Origin: Sinohyriopsis cumingii | Taxonomy: Eukaryota > Mollusca > Bivalvia > Unionida > Unionidae | Assembly: GCA_028554795.2 (NCBI GenBank) | Contig: CM068827.1 | Location: 137,648,268-137,712,267 of the forward strand | Reading direction: 5' to 3' | Length of the DNA: 64,000 nucleotides | Shown: in pieces, positions 48,907 to 61,244 of the stretch | How positions within the stretch are numbered: the stretch's first letter is position 1 | Layout: the number at the start of each line of letters is the position of its first letter | Program-made: the position numbers and the translations under genes | The notes under the pieces: model-generated | Seen by the model: the letters and a program-made list of their open reading frames with translations, nothing else | Database searches by the model: none | Told to the model about the DNA's origin: nothing

Positions 48907-49208
48907 AGCTCCGGCGGCATAGTGGTTAGAGCGTCCGCCTCGGATGCGGGAGGTCGCGGGTTTGAACCCTAGCCGAGTCACACCAAAGACTTATAAAAAT
49001 GGTACTTACAGCTGCCTCGCTAGGCGCTCAGCATTAAGAGGTTAGTGTTAGGAATGGCCGGCCTGGTGTCAGGATAAATGTGACTGGGTGGGACATCTTG
49101 CTACATGTCTGCGGCATGATATGATGACCCAGTGCTATAATGCGGACAACATAGCGATATGACTGAAACATTTTTCAAGCTTCTTAAAATTCCAGATCAC
49201 ACACACAC
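48907..49208 (+). mobile_element. SINE family S, copy 6, with CA tail
   Basis: The head CGGCGGCATAGTGGTTAGAG and B box GGTTTGAACCC are slightly mutated. The body has GGTTAGTGTTAGGAATGGCC, TGTCAGGATAAATGTGACTG and a TCTGCGGCATGATATGATGA segment with a small duplication. The end CCAGATC runs into (AC)n. Confidence 0.92.
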
Positions 49209-51039
49209 ATGCAGGTCATCTCATTCTACTGCAGGTCATCTCAATCTAATTAAAAATTAAATATTAGGACCTTGGAATGAATTTTGTTGCAGGATATGAA
49301 TTAAAACTTAAATGATTGTGTGTTAAATTTTATTTTGTCTTCAACTCATTACAAGCATAAAAAGTCCCTTAGTGCTAACGACGGACGGTAAAGAAGGGCA
49401 GGAAACTATATTACCTGTTCAATTAAAGGCAGTTACTATCACAGCTACTCTGGGAAATGATTTGTTTGCAATCAAACTTGCTTTGGCATGTGACTGATTT
49501 AATTTAATTAATTGGATACATTGATTTCAGGTGTTCGGAATTTGTCGTACTAATATATATCGGACATATCCGTAGGGGCTAACGTTTCCACCAACAGTTA
49601 TGAAATTGGACATTGGGATTTTCTGTCCAGCCTTAATAAAGGCAAAATCAGAATAGATAGAATATATAGACCTGTACGAGTGACTGACTTGATAATACAC
49701 AAGATTACATTACGATGGCTGTGAATGACCATGTGACTTCTGTAAACAGTATAATGTGTTTTTTACCAGGGGCATACATGGGAAGTCGTTCCGCGCCTTA
49801 ACCGAGTTTTGGAAGAGACCTTCAGGTTTCATGAGCAAAAAAAGGGATTCCTAGCAAGCAATTAAGTCAGAAACGTGAAATAATCCCAGCTCCAAGTAAG
49901 ATATATGCAGGAAACAATGACGTTGTAATAGCGCACACACTAGCAAGCTTTATTGTAAGAGGAAATTGATGTACCCTGCAGCTTAAATGGTTCTATACCA
50001 AAATTCATGTCATTTTGGTCTAAATATATCTTACTGACATGACTGTAGACGTAGCATGACTGACTTGTAAGAAAATAAAGAAATAGGTTGTATCATATTT
50101 TTTTAGCATACTGGTAATTCCGTTACTGTATGTCTTTGAAACTTACACAAAATACTAAATACGGAAATATATTAGAGTCATCTTTCCGAGCAATGATGAC
50201 CGGGGATTTTCGGGACAGATTACAACTGTTCGCGACGAACAAGTATCCAACAACTGTTCACAGAATAATAAAAACTCTGGTTGACTGATACATAAGGTAT
50301 TTGTTCACATTGATATAATCTATATTGTATCAACTTACCAGATTGCTAGAGCATAATGAATAGAAATGGTGATGTTACGCCCAATGTGACCGTTCAGAAT
50401 ATTGAAATCATTATTAAGTTATGATTCGGAGTTTTTATTCCTTGTGATTTAGAAGGTTTGAAGTTGTTCCCTTGTTAACCAGTTCGACAATGCATAATTT
50501 ATTTCTTTTACAAAAGCCCTCTGTAGATGAACAAATGAATATTCGAACACCAGCCGTCTACTCAGATATTCGCAGAATCATATTCTGATTCGAATGTTCG
50601 GATATTCGTTTAATTTCTACTTCCGCATAAATTATAGGGGACGGTAATCCATTAAACGCAGGTATTCTTAAATACTTGAATAGTAATTTATAATGATAAC
50701 TAATATGAGGTGCATATACATAGGAGCTTAAAGAAACAAGTTATAACAGCTAAAGTTTAATCAGTGTTCAATAAACCCTGAAAAGCATTTAATTGTGACT
50801 GGGTTTCGTTTTGCTTCTCTCTTTTATCCTAAGTTAATAAATACAGCAATGAAAAGTAGGTCTACAGGGACAGTGTGCGATTTACACATTTATTTTAATT
50901 TTTAGACTTTACACACCTATAACCATTTTTCAGCATTTTACTTGATTTACTTTTGCAAATGCGGTATTTTGTTTTTAACGTATGCAGAAGTTTGACAATT
51001 TAATTTTTTTTCTTCACATTTAATGATGCTACAAACGAC
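49209..51039. other. No gene recognised
   Basis: AT-rich sequence with a direct repeat of GCAGGTCATCTCA at about 49211-49240. Nothing else was seen. Confidence 0.5.
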
Positions 51040-51690
51040 CTAATATTGATGGGCGTCAATGTAATATCTACCATGTTTAGTGCTATTGATATGCGTCAAT
51101 GTAATATATCCATGTTTATTACTACTGATATGCGTCAATGTAATATATCCATGTTTAGTACTATTGATATGCGTCAATGTAATACATCCATGTTTAGGAC
51201 TATTGATACGCGTCAATGTAATATGTACCATGTTTAGTACTATTGATATACCGTCAATGTAATATATCAATGTAATATACCCATGTTTAGTACTACTGAT
51301 ATGAGTTAATGTAATATATACCATGATTAGTACTATTGATATAGCGTCAATGTAATATATCCATGTTTAGTACTATTGATATGCGTCAGTGTAATATATC
51401 AATGTAATAGATACCATGTTTAGTACTATTGATATGCGTCAATGTAATATATCAATGTTTAGTACTATTGATATAGCGTCAATGTAATATATCAATGTAA
51501 TATACCCATGTTTAGTACTATTGATATGAGTCAATGTAATATATACCATGATTAGTACTATTGATATAGCGTCAATGTAATATATCAATTTTTGGTACTA
51601 TTGATATGCGTCAATGTACTATATCAATGTTTAGTACTATTGATATGCTTCAGTGTAATATATACCATGTTTAGCACTTTCATGGGTTTA
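51040..51690 (+). repeat. 39-bp minisatellite (TAGTACTATTGATATGCGTCAATG)
   Basis: The unit TAGTACTATTGATATGCGTC then AATGTAATATATCCATGTT repeats every 39 bp, with insertions that double the CAATGTAATATA part. About 16 units. It is unrelated in sequence to the other 39-bp array at 39250-40195. Both strands are open in places. Confidence 0.94.
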
Positions 51691-52671
51691 GAGGACAATG
51701 TGGCTTGCATAGTACGTACCAGTAATCAGTTAGGAACGATGTGCAAAATATAAGGTGCTTAATTGGTTCCATGGGACATGCTAAATGTATTCCAGGGTCA
51801 AATCTTGAAAATTACCAATGGGGTGGGAATACTATTCCAGGGTCAGGTCTTTAAAATTATTGATCCCCAAAAAACCAACCCCGATATACTTGATATATGT
51901 TCACATAATCAGCACGAAACGCGAAATAATTATATGAACTCAAATGTTTCCCTTGTTTTGGATTTGGGATTTGGGGATGGGGAGTGGGTTTTGCGATGGG
52001 GAGTGGGTTTGGGGTCGGGGAAGGTGAGTTATTAGCGATAGCAAGCATCCCCTGAATTCGCTATTTTGCATAAGGGTAGCCAACTTCGTGGACATTGTTT
52101 GTGCTACAGACGATAACGAAAAATGTTATTTTCTTGTTCAATCACGAAAACTGATAGCCACAAAAACTGAGACCCATGAAAACTGATACCCAAGGAAACT
52201 TTTGTCACGAAATGAAATCAATTGGTAAATTCTCGGTAAATGAAAGAGCCTTGGGGATTTGCAAACATGTTGCACAATTCTCGTTTGGATTCTGGCCAAA
52301 TAAATGTCATTTAGACTTTTAAGGTGGTCGTGTTTAATTTGAAATATTTGCTCGCCTTTAATTAAAATGTACAGTGTATATATTCACGTATGTCTCGAAG
52401 TTACAAATTTGCCGTGGCGATTTAAATACTAGAAGACTCTTGTAAAAGAAAAGTCACAAGCACGCTATGAACTAAAAATGTTCGCATACTATTTATTTAG
52501 TAGAATCAGTATATCCAGTACATAGTGTTGAAGGCAACATAATTATTGGAAAACAATAAAGGAAGTGTGTTAAATACTCCTGAGTATATAAATTGTATAG
52601 ATGATTGGAATGGGATATTTGGCGCGGTGCTCTTGTACCTAACATACAGTAGTGCGTATATGTGTATATAT
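51691..52671. other. No gene; contains a G-rich tract
   Basis: A 90-codon + strand frame (51763-52035) is not recognisable. A near-duplicate TATTCCAGGGTCA phrase occurs at about 51788 and 51832. The G-rich tract is listed separately. Confidence 0.45.
51966..52024 (+). other. G-quadruplex-prone tract
   Basis: Eight runs of three or four G on the + strand within 60 bp, separated by loops of 2-9 nt (GGGATTTGGGGATGGGGAG and TGGGGAGTGGGTTTGGGG are part of it). This fits the usual G4 pattern at least twice over. It stands out in otherwise AT-rich DNA and lies within the GGGGATGGGGAGTGGGTTT-type tandem duplication. Confidence 0.8.
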
Positions 52672-53012
52672 CAGAGGTGGGCAAACTTTCCAGTGCAAGT
52701 GCCGCATACACAAAGTTACACCTTCGCGGGCCGCATAGTTCATTAAGTAAAATAATTAATATTTGAAATAGCAAAAACAAAAGGTTTTTCTAAATTACAT
52801 CTAATTAATTTTCAGTTGTTAATATGTTGTTAATATTTGAAAACTTAAACTTAAACTTCAAAAGAAGCACATTTATTTGATAAACAGAGTAACATAAACA
52901 GAGTCAGTGCGAATGATGACTTGTTCCTAGGCCGCATGAAAACCCTTGGCGGGCCGCATGAAAGCCCTTGGCGGGCCGCATGCGGTCCGCGGCCGTAGTT
53001 TGCCCACCCCTG
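52672..53012. mobile_element. hAT-type nonautonomous element (MITE)
   Basis: Terminal inverted repeats are CAGAGGTGGGCAAACTTTCC on the left and, in reverse complement, CAGGGGTGGGCAAACTACGG on the right. Subterminal CGGGCCGCAT motifs occur at both ends, repeated three times on the right. CAG(A/G)GGTGGGCAAACT ends are typical of a widespread hAT group. At 341 bp with no frame, it is nonautonomous. An 8-bp target duplication is not clear because the right flank is microsatellite. Confidence 0.82.
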
Positions 53013-53185
53013 GATGTATATATAGGTATATATAGGTATGTATATGATTGTACATACATGTATGTATGTATGTATGTATGTATGTACGTACGTACGTATG
53101 TATGTATGCGTGCGTGCATGCATGCATGTATGTATATATGTGTGTATGCATGTATATGTGTATATGTATAAATGTGTGTATGTTT

Positions 53186-53257
<72 letters not shown>

Positions 53258-53310
53258 TACATATACACACATATTTACATGCATACATACATACATACAT
53301 ACATTGTTGC
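53013..53310. repeat. Palindromic microsatellite cluster (TGTA)n-(AT)n-(CATA)n
   Basis: TGTA/TATG and ACGT/GCGT steps (53013-53188), an (AT)n run (53189-53245), then CACA/TACA steps (53246-53306). The outer parts are complementary, so the cluster could extrude a long hairpin. All open frames here are repeat-encoded. Confidence 0.93.
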
Positions 53311-53544
53311 AACCATTTTGCAACAACATCATCTGAATTATCTATATATTTATTATTGCAGTGTTCACTTCAACGCGTCCGATATATCCCTTTTGAAATC
53401 TGAGATATAATGCGCTATTAAACCAAAAAACTATGTCGATTTTTGCATACTCTAATACGGCCAGTGCCATAATGGTTGGGTGTGTATATATGCAATTAGC
53501 GTGGACTTAGAGATGAGATGGTCTTAGAATGGTCGCAGCTAATG
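53311..53544. other. No feature recognised
   Basis: Spacer between two tandem arrays. Confidence 0.5.
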
Positions 53545-53800
53545 TACTTTGGGCTATGCTTGTTCATTACAGCTAATGGTATCTGAGCTATGTTTGTTCA
53601 TTACAGCTATTGTGACTTGGGCTATGCTTTTTCATTACAGCTGTTATAGTTTGGGCTATGCTTGTTCATTACAGCTATTGTAATTTGGGCTATGCCTGTT
53701 CATTACAGTTATTGTCATTTGGGCTATGCTTGTTCGTTAAAGCTATTGTAATTTGGGCTATTCTTGTTCATTATAAATATTGCAATTTTGGTTGTGCTTT
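53545..53800 (+). repeat. 34-bp tandem repeat, about 7 copies
   Basis: The unit TTTGGGCTATGCTTGTTCAT then TACAGCTATTGTAA has a period of 34 bp with small variation. Confidence 0.92.
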
Positions 53801-55198
53801 TTGCTGAAACAGATGAGTACAATTTCAAATTAGTGCATGACTTTGTGTTCCATTTTGCTGCTGGCGGTGTATGCATTTTGATATGTCTTCCCTTAACCAA
53901 GAAATTGTTTTCATGATTCGAGTTGGAACAACATTACATCATGACCCACTGCTGATTGGCTAAAGAAAGCAGTCGTAGTAGGACTCAATAAAAACCATGT
54001 ATTCAGGTGGTTTTGTGTCCTCTGCAACGAGAATATTTTTCTGATATTTTTGTTTAAAAGTCTCGTCCTGAAAGTAAAAGCACAAATTTAATGGTGAAAC
54101 CTATTTAATACGTGTAGCACAAAAGTATTATAACAAGTATCGTAATAAGCATAGTTAAATAGTTCCACAAAACAAAATCATGTTTCCCTTTAAAACAGAA
54201 GGTGGATAAATATGAATACATTTGTAGAAACAAAAACGCGATTTATGCGTCTCACATGATATGTATGATGAATATTCCTATCTGTTTCAGTGTCAATATA
54301 TTGTTGAAACAAGAAACAATATATAAATAACAAGTACATAGTTCGTGAGTTGCTATATAAAGCTAACGCTAATGTACTAATTAGCTTAAGTAACGTTTAT
54401 AGAACTGATATTTAACACATTTAATCCGGTGTAAACTCAGAATACATCTGTCATGCCATTTTGTCATGTATATCCATCCTTACATATATTGACCAGATTA
54501 ATCTCTTTCATTATCATTCCATGATTGCTATACCACCGACATTAATAATTTATAATTGCATTTAATCTCGTATGTATGTTGTTAGACCTGAATTGACATT
54601 ACAGTTATGTTCGGTTCTGTACTTGTTCTGTCTCTGTGGGATAATAAAAGGATTAAAATGATCACTGTTTATGTGATTCCTTTAAGCAACACAGATATAT
54701 ACAAGAGGAATGTTTAGTCTGATCTGCATTTAAATAATAAGAAACATTTGTTCATTGGACCTAAAATGGTGTTAAAACTACAAAAACTACCACAATTATA
54801 CACAATATTAAAATGAGAATGAATATTCACTTCGGAAACTCGCCTATTCCCTCCCTCACCCCTAATTTATACAGTTAGTTAAAAATCTAATGAAGAGAAA
54901 TCAATTTACATGGAGAGATTCCAGTCTTCGGTTAAATGCGGTGTTCAGATACAACTGCGTAATGGCTTGCCATTTAAGATACACATGCACATTTAAGATA
55001 CCATTTTACTTAGATAAAGATGTTAAATTTACAAGAACACGGAGTTAGAAAAGGCTATTCAAAAGGTAGAAACGGTACGTGTTAATGCATTAGAAGCATA
55101 TATATCACAGTATAGATCATATACCAGGAAAAAACAGCCTTTACAGAGAAAGAAAAAATGGGAACAGGGTACGAGAGTGAGAAAATTGTTCAGCAAAG
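53801..55198. other. No gene recognised
   Basis: AT-rich sequence with nothing I can support. Confidence 0.5.
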
Positions 55199-55333
55199 GA
55201 GCTTGGATGACCGAGTGTTTAAGGCGCTCGTCATGGAAGGTCGTTCTCATGTGACCCTTGTCCGCGTAGGTTCGAGTCTCAAATTGACCAACGTGAGTAT
55301 GTGAAAAAGCTTGCCAGTACCTTCCCGGTTTCG
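55199..55333 (+). mobile_element. 5' part of the Leu/Ser-headed SINE
   Basis: AGCTTGGATGACCGAGTGTTT, AAGGCGCTCGTCATGG, a decayed B box (GGTTCGAGTCT) and GTATGTGAAAAAGCTTGCCA followed by GTACCTTCCCGGTTT match the first half of the SINE at 8980-9226. The rest of the body is missing. Confidence 0.75.
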
Positions 55334-55849
55334 ATTAATTGGATTGTATTTAAGTCATTTATCGACTAATGGCATGCGCAAGCTGTTGGCGTGCTATATA
55401 ATTTATGCAATTAACCTCCATTACCATGCCACCAGAGCAAGACGCAGAAAGAAAGGGCACCCCTAATGCCCTCGTCTGTCCATTTCTGCCTAAGGCTGTG
55501 ACCTTTCACTCAAACAACAGAAAATTCCCTGTGTTCCAATCCACGTCCAGTTTCTTTTTATTTTTGCGGACCTGTCCCGAACCTACATCCGAGTCGAATT
55601 TTTCCCGAGTTGTGAATTTTCCTACTTTGTAATAGTTACTGTTTTTCGTACACTATGAGTACTATTTTCTTCTTAAAGATTTACCGAATAGGTTTGGCTT
55701 AAAGCAGCCGCTGTTTTTGCGATATCAGTTCTGGTGTTTCGATGCCGTCACTTTGTAAATGAAATAAAAACAGTTTTAGTCCAAAGAGGGCTTTCTTCTC
55801 TCACTATGAAAACCCTATTTGATAAGGATTGGTGATTTTGTTTGGTGGT
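55334..55849. other. No gene recognised
   Basis: A 75-codon + strand frame at 55405-55632 lacks a recognisable domain. The exact 3' end of the neighbouring retrotransposon may lie within this stretch. Confidence 0.4.
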
Positions 55850-58800
55850 GCTGGTGGCTGTATATATGATCTGTTGTATGCACGTTATAGGTGTATATAT
55901 ACTATGTGTGCTATTGTGGTTGTGTGCTATAGATTTGGTGTTTCTTTTAAGGTGGGGTGATCGGGAGATATATACATGTTTTAGTAATATGTTTCCGTTA
56001 TTTCTGTCTCTTCCTGGTCTTTTTGAATTTCTGATACTACCGCCGTTTTGCTTTTTCTTGCTTGTGTTGTCGCTTTCTTTTCCTGATCGTTTTCACTGTT
56101 CCTGGTCTTCTTTATTACTGATACTGTTGCCTCTTCTCATTTGTCCTACTGCGATGTTGCTTTCATTTCCTGATCTCCTTTAACTGGGGATGGAAGTAAA
56201 TGGTGTCGGTAAGTTTGGACGTACTATTAACCTTTAACTTAGTGTTCTTTGTAGCCAGCCAGTGTCTTAGTCGTTGCGATAAAGCTATGACTTTCGACGA
56301 TCCTGCTATTTGTTTTGTCGAACGTTTGGGGTGGTGTTGCGGAGCTGGTTTCGATCAGTTTTGAATTACTATTAATTTTTAATTTAGTGTTGTATGCTAC
56401 TGTGTTTAGTTTAAGACGTTACGAAAAAGCTGTGACTTTCGACAACTCCGACTATTTTACGTTGTGGTTAGGATTTATTATATTGTAATAACTATATATT
56501 GTTCTAATTTCAAATTTGCACTCCGTTTCCTATATTATTTATAAAATACCGAATGTGATTGTATGTCCTCCCCATGCTTCTGTTTTTAGCCTCTAGTAAC
56601 ACCGGGAATGTACTGCGTTCCCCTATGATTGCTTATTGGTTTATAGCCATGCCCTTTCTTAATCGTATTTTGGGCAGGGGTTTAACATACGGTCGATTGT
56701 TTCCGGGTTAGGCAGCGGGGGCAGTTTGTAATTTCCTGCAGATCCTATCAGTAGGGTTTTACTTTGTACTTATCTTGTTTATGATAGTTGCATCGTATGG
56801 TTTTTTGAAGTTCGAGCACTTTCTGTTCCTAATTGCTTTCTTTTTTCATTTGCCTACTTGTGGTCGACATGTGCCACTGTTCTTGGCACATTGCGTTGAC
56901 TTTGTTCTGGATGATGATATTGACCTCTGCGACGCTGCATGAGACATTTTTAACCATGACGTCATCAATATGGTTTCTCGTCCCTGCCTCTGATTTTTCT
57001 TTACCAGAATTTACATCTGGAATAGGATCCATACCTATTCTACTTTCTTACTGCTGAGCCCTACTTGTTTGAATTGTGACTTTGTGTGATTTATTATGCT
57101 TGGTATACTCTTTAATTTGTCGGATGCTATGGCTGGAGGATTCTGTGCGAGTTGCTCAGTATAACAGCTTCTGTGATTTTTCTAGCTTTTTTGGTGTAGT
57201 TTAGTGCTGCTATAATTGCCATACATTGTGCACTCGTCTGGTAGTCTTTTTCCGAACTACCTAATTTTGGGATGACTGTTCCTGTTGTTGTTTCATTTCA
57301 GCATTTTGTTTTCGATCCATATGTGTAAAGTTGAGTATAGACCTCGTATTTGCTTTATATGCACATTAAGGTTATAGCTTTATGCCCATTGCAGCGTCCT
57401 CTTTGTTCCCAAATTCTATAAGTTTAAAGTAATTTTATGGTGTGGGACGGGTCCACGGTGGGCCTGGAGAGCATCTTATTTTTTTCTGGAGTAACATCTG
57501 GGATTTGTAAGTCTTGTTAGGGTCTGACATTATCTCCCCACAGGAAATTTTGCTCTTGACTCTTTTGCATAATGGTTTATTGCACTTTGTGAGGGCTTTC
57601 GTCCTAAGGTGGTTTAGTGCCGTGTGCTGATTCTCGAGTAAGGTATCGGAGCATCATTTCCTTAGGCCTTATTTCGAGTGGGTCTTCTCTTGTTAGTATT
57701 TGGATTTATTGTGCTTGTCTGCTGTTTAGTCCTCCTGTACTCGCCCCTAGCGCTTTTGATTGGATTATAATTTCCTGAGTTATGCTGATCTCGCTGATCC
57801 ATAGACTTTAGAACATTAGTCAAGTTTAGCTCGTATTAGCGTCCTGTACAGAGTTACTAGCGTCTTTTGGTCAGCTCCCCAGTTTGCGCCTCTGAGACGG
57901 CTGAGAAAAAAAAACTGATACCTCGATTGTATCGTTTTACGAACTTTTTGATGAAGGTTGCCCACGTGAGATCTTCATCGAGTATCATACCCAATAAAGT
58001 TGCTTGTTTTTCATACTTTATGGGTACTCAGTTTAGGAATAGTTTGTTTGTGGCAGGTGGTTTTATAGTCCTGGTTTAAACACTATACCTTTTGTTTGTT
58101 TTGCTGTGCCAGGTCAAATCCCCATTTATCTGCCCATTTTCCTATGTCATTTATCCCTTTCTATAGCTGCCTGATTACTTCTTTGCTTGTTTGTTTGACA
58201 TCTTTCCATAAGCCACTATCATCGGCGATTTGTGATCGATCGATGTCTTTTGAGCCGATGTTTTGTTTTCTTCCAGATCGTTTAACATAATGTTGAAAGG
58301 TGTGGACTGATCACATCTCCATGTGGCGTGCCTTTCTCTAGCAAGTATTGCACAAATAAATCTTTTCATATGTGGACTTGCATTTTCCTGTCGGTTAGAA
58401 AGCTTGCTATCCATTTGTATATATTGCCGTCTATTAATTATTTTTTTCTTCAGTTTATCTTGAGCGTTTTCGTCCACATTAGGTCATATGCATTCTCCAC
58501 GTCTAGAAAGATGACTGTAACATATTAGGCTTGTTTGTTTCTTTGACCACGTGCTAGTTTAATGGCGGAACCCAGTCGAATTTGTAGGTCTATCGTACAT
58601 CCGGTGTGGCAGATTCGTTATTAGTCCCTGGCTTTTAGGCGGTATTTAAAACGATTGTTTATCATTGTTTTCTTTACTTTACATATGCTGTTAGTTAGTG
58701 TCATGGGCCTATATGATTTGACATCACTAGATGGTTTTCCTGGTTTAGGGTCTGGGATGACTTCTGCTTTTCATATATTTTGGGGATTTCTCCTGTTTCC

Positions 58801-59950
58801 TATATTTTGTTAATGAGGATGATTGTTACTGTTAATAGTTTGTTTGGCAGGTTTTATATATTTCGTGTCCTAAGGAATCTTCTGCAAGAAATGTTGTTTT
58901 TTTCTGTTTTGGGAAATTAGTCGATTTGGCGATGGTTAATGGTAAGTTTAAGGGGGCGCGGTTGACCGCAGTCTCGTTAAGACTATTGTAGTTTGTTTCG
59001 GAGGAACACTTTTATGTTCTCTAAATTTGTCGTCGAGGTTAGTGTCTCAGCCTATTCTGGTAAAGAAGTCATCAAAAGTTTCTGTTTTACTTTTATTGTC
59101 AGGTCTAGGAATATTTTAGGCTATTGATTTGCTTTTACCTGTCATTGATTTATTTTTTGTCATATTCCCTTAGATTTTGTGCAGCGATCTAGTTTTGAGC
59201 AATAATATCTCCAGGAGTTTTGCTTTGCTACCAAAATCATGTTTGGGCTATTTTCACTTTTTCTTTGCAGTTTTAAAATCCTTAGTCTTGTTTGTTTCTA
59301 TAAATTTATTTAGTCTTTTTTATCTCTCTAATGGTTGTTTGGTACTCGTTATTTCACCATGGTGCTGTGGGCTTGTGGACTAACCCTTTTGTTTTGGGAA
59401 TCGTGGCTTGGGCTAAAGTATTTTGGGTTTCTTTTATGTTATTCATAACAATATAGATACCCTGGTTGTATATATTTGTGACGTTTATTGTTCCTCGTAA
59501 ACTTTCCGTAAAGGTTTTTTATGCACCTGTTGACTTGTTTATATTTCCATCTTGGCGGAGGTTACTTATCTATTTAGGGTGCTTTGAACTGCATGTCTAT
59601 TTTTATCGGGAATTAGTCGCTCCCTAGCGTGTCTCTTTCATTTACTTGCGATTCATTTTTCCTTGCAAGTTTTGGTGTGTAGAAGGGATAATTCGATAAC
59701 CAATGTTTGTCATGATATGTCACCTAATCGAGTGTGTGCTAGTTATTTATATTTCGTTATGTATACTTAATTAAAGTCTTTGTTAGTTTTCAGTTTTTTA
59801 TTCGATTACATGCTATTGTAATGTAACTTTGTTAACTCGATTTGATATTGTCTAGAACAGAGTTCAGTTCTGACTTTTTTATTTTTGTTGTTGACGTAAA
59901 CAACTTTATAGAGACATTGTATCTAATGCTGATATAGTTCCTTACCTTGA
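55850..59950 (-). pseudogene. Decayed I-type non-LTR retrotransposon (EN-RT-RNase H)
   Basis: Read on the minus strand, segments follow in the right order. First comes an EN-RT linker (about 59400-59150: a PHWWN-like APWWNNEY segment, then Lys-rich helices). RT follows: IPDPKPGK..SYRP (58770-58680), FLDVENAYDLMW (58511-58473), GTPHGDVISP (58332-58303), FNIMLNDL (58296-58270, after a frameshift) and ADDSGLWKD (58229-58200). RNase H then shows a YGSKTK box near 57320 (Asp replaced), an SAQCMAIIAALN-like helix near 57220 and a VWI box near 57030. Last is a W-containing tail (QEQWH at about 56890). RNase H after RT points to the I group rather than true Jockey. Many stops and frameshifts make it inactive. 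The ends are approximate, and the EN domain itself (about 59950-59500) is only faintly visible. Confidence 0.8.
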
Positions 59951-60149
59951 TTCAAAAACAGTGTCATTTCTGGTAAACAACCTTGTTTATTTTTTTTTAA
60001 ATTCTTTCCCAGAGTAATAACCATTTATTTTAGTTAATGCTACACTGGAAGTACATGATGTTAGACATATACAAAGCTTATATTTTGTTCTAGAAATATG
60101 ACCATGTGACCCTCATCCGGGCATCTGTTTTGCTTTGTAGTTAGACTTA

Positions 60150-60565
60150 TTATTGATGTTTTGAGAAAGAATAGTCAGTCATGCCTTAACACTTGAGAAG
60201 TCAAGTTGTTTTATGTTGTGACCACTTTTGGACTAATTAGCCCTATCTTTTCTTCAAATCATTTCGATTTCAAGTAATTGGTTTCCCTGAAAATACCAAT
60301 GCTTTAAATGAATTCTTGAACAAGGACATTTATCGAAATTGATACATAATTGAAAAACTATAATAATAATTTATGTAATTCAACAAGAGACTGCAGACAC
60401 TGCAGCACTTCACAGGTTACAACAGACGTCATCGTCTTTTATTTTGGATTTCATTAGAATTCGAACTCAGATTCACTAATGATTTTTTTTAATTCTTGGA
60501 ATAATTTTGGATTTGATTTTTAAATCCGTACCTTTTTTCTCATTTTTACCGTAGAAAAGGTACAT
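60150..60565 (+). repeat. Degraded LTR-like dispersed repeat, copy 4
   Basis: Matches the family of 34822-35328 and especially 300-846: ATTCTTGAACAAGGACAT, CACAGGTTACA and CAGACGTCATCGTC (CAGCATACGTCATCATC in copy 1), TTCTTGGAATAATTTTGGAT and AAATCCGTACCTTTTTTCT. The 3' end with the AAATAAATT signal is lost. It lies just upstream of the decayed I-type element. Confidence 0.45.
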
Positions 60566-61244
60566 AAAGTCGTGGACAGCAAACTAAAACTATTTTTATG
60601 TCGTCCAGAATCGCCATTTAATCGTACTACTGCTACAGTACGCCACTTTGTACCAGTGATGTCCACATGCGTCAGGTAAGGGGTCATTCGGGGTACAGTT
60701 TTCTCAATGGGAACTTCATTTCGTATATATCATAAAATGATATTTGATAAAGACATAGCAAGAATCTATTTTGGTCTCATTTTTCCTGTAGATATGAACA
60801 TTTATCGAACATTCCTCAAATCTTTGTTATGTACACAAGTAACGTTTGTCAAAATACCTTCCTTATAAAGACTGTTGGATGCAGAATGACCTCTGTCCTT
60901 TGGAGTTCTTCACTGTGTAGAAAGCAATATGTGCCAGTACATCTATTTGCTTTGATATTCATTGGCATTAAATCGGTCCGTCAAGATAGGCAGAGGGACA
61001 GAGTACACACGGATACAATTAATTGTATCATAACATTATACAAGCAAGCAGAAGTATATCATGGTCACATCATTACTGTTAGTTACATGATTCATACTTT
61101 CTTGTATTCTTGTTTTTTTTTTATAAAGTGCCCTTCTTCGTTTCACGAGATCTTATCGTGAACCGAGTAGGATGCCTCATAAATGCATTTCAGAACGAAG
61201 GTGTTTTAAAGACATTGATGTCAATGTTTTTCTGTCCTGTTTCT
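60566..61244. other. No gene recognised
   Basis: A 110-codon + strand frame (60829-61161) has no domain that I recognise. The sequence is otherwise unremarkable and leads into the large minisatellite. Confidence 0.4.

Noticed and set aside
58175-58477. 100-codon minus-strand frame as a separate gene (also 56829-57032)
   Set aside because: Both are pieces of the decayed I-type retrotransposon (RT and RNase H tail regions).
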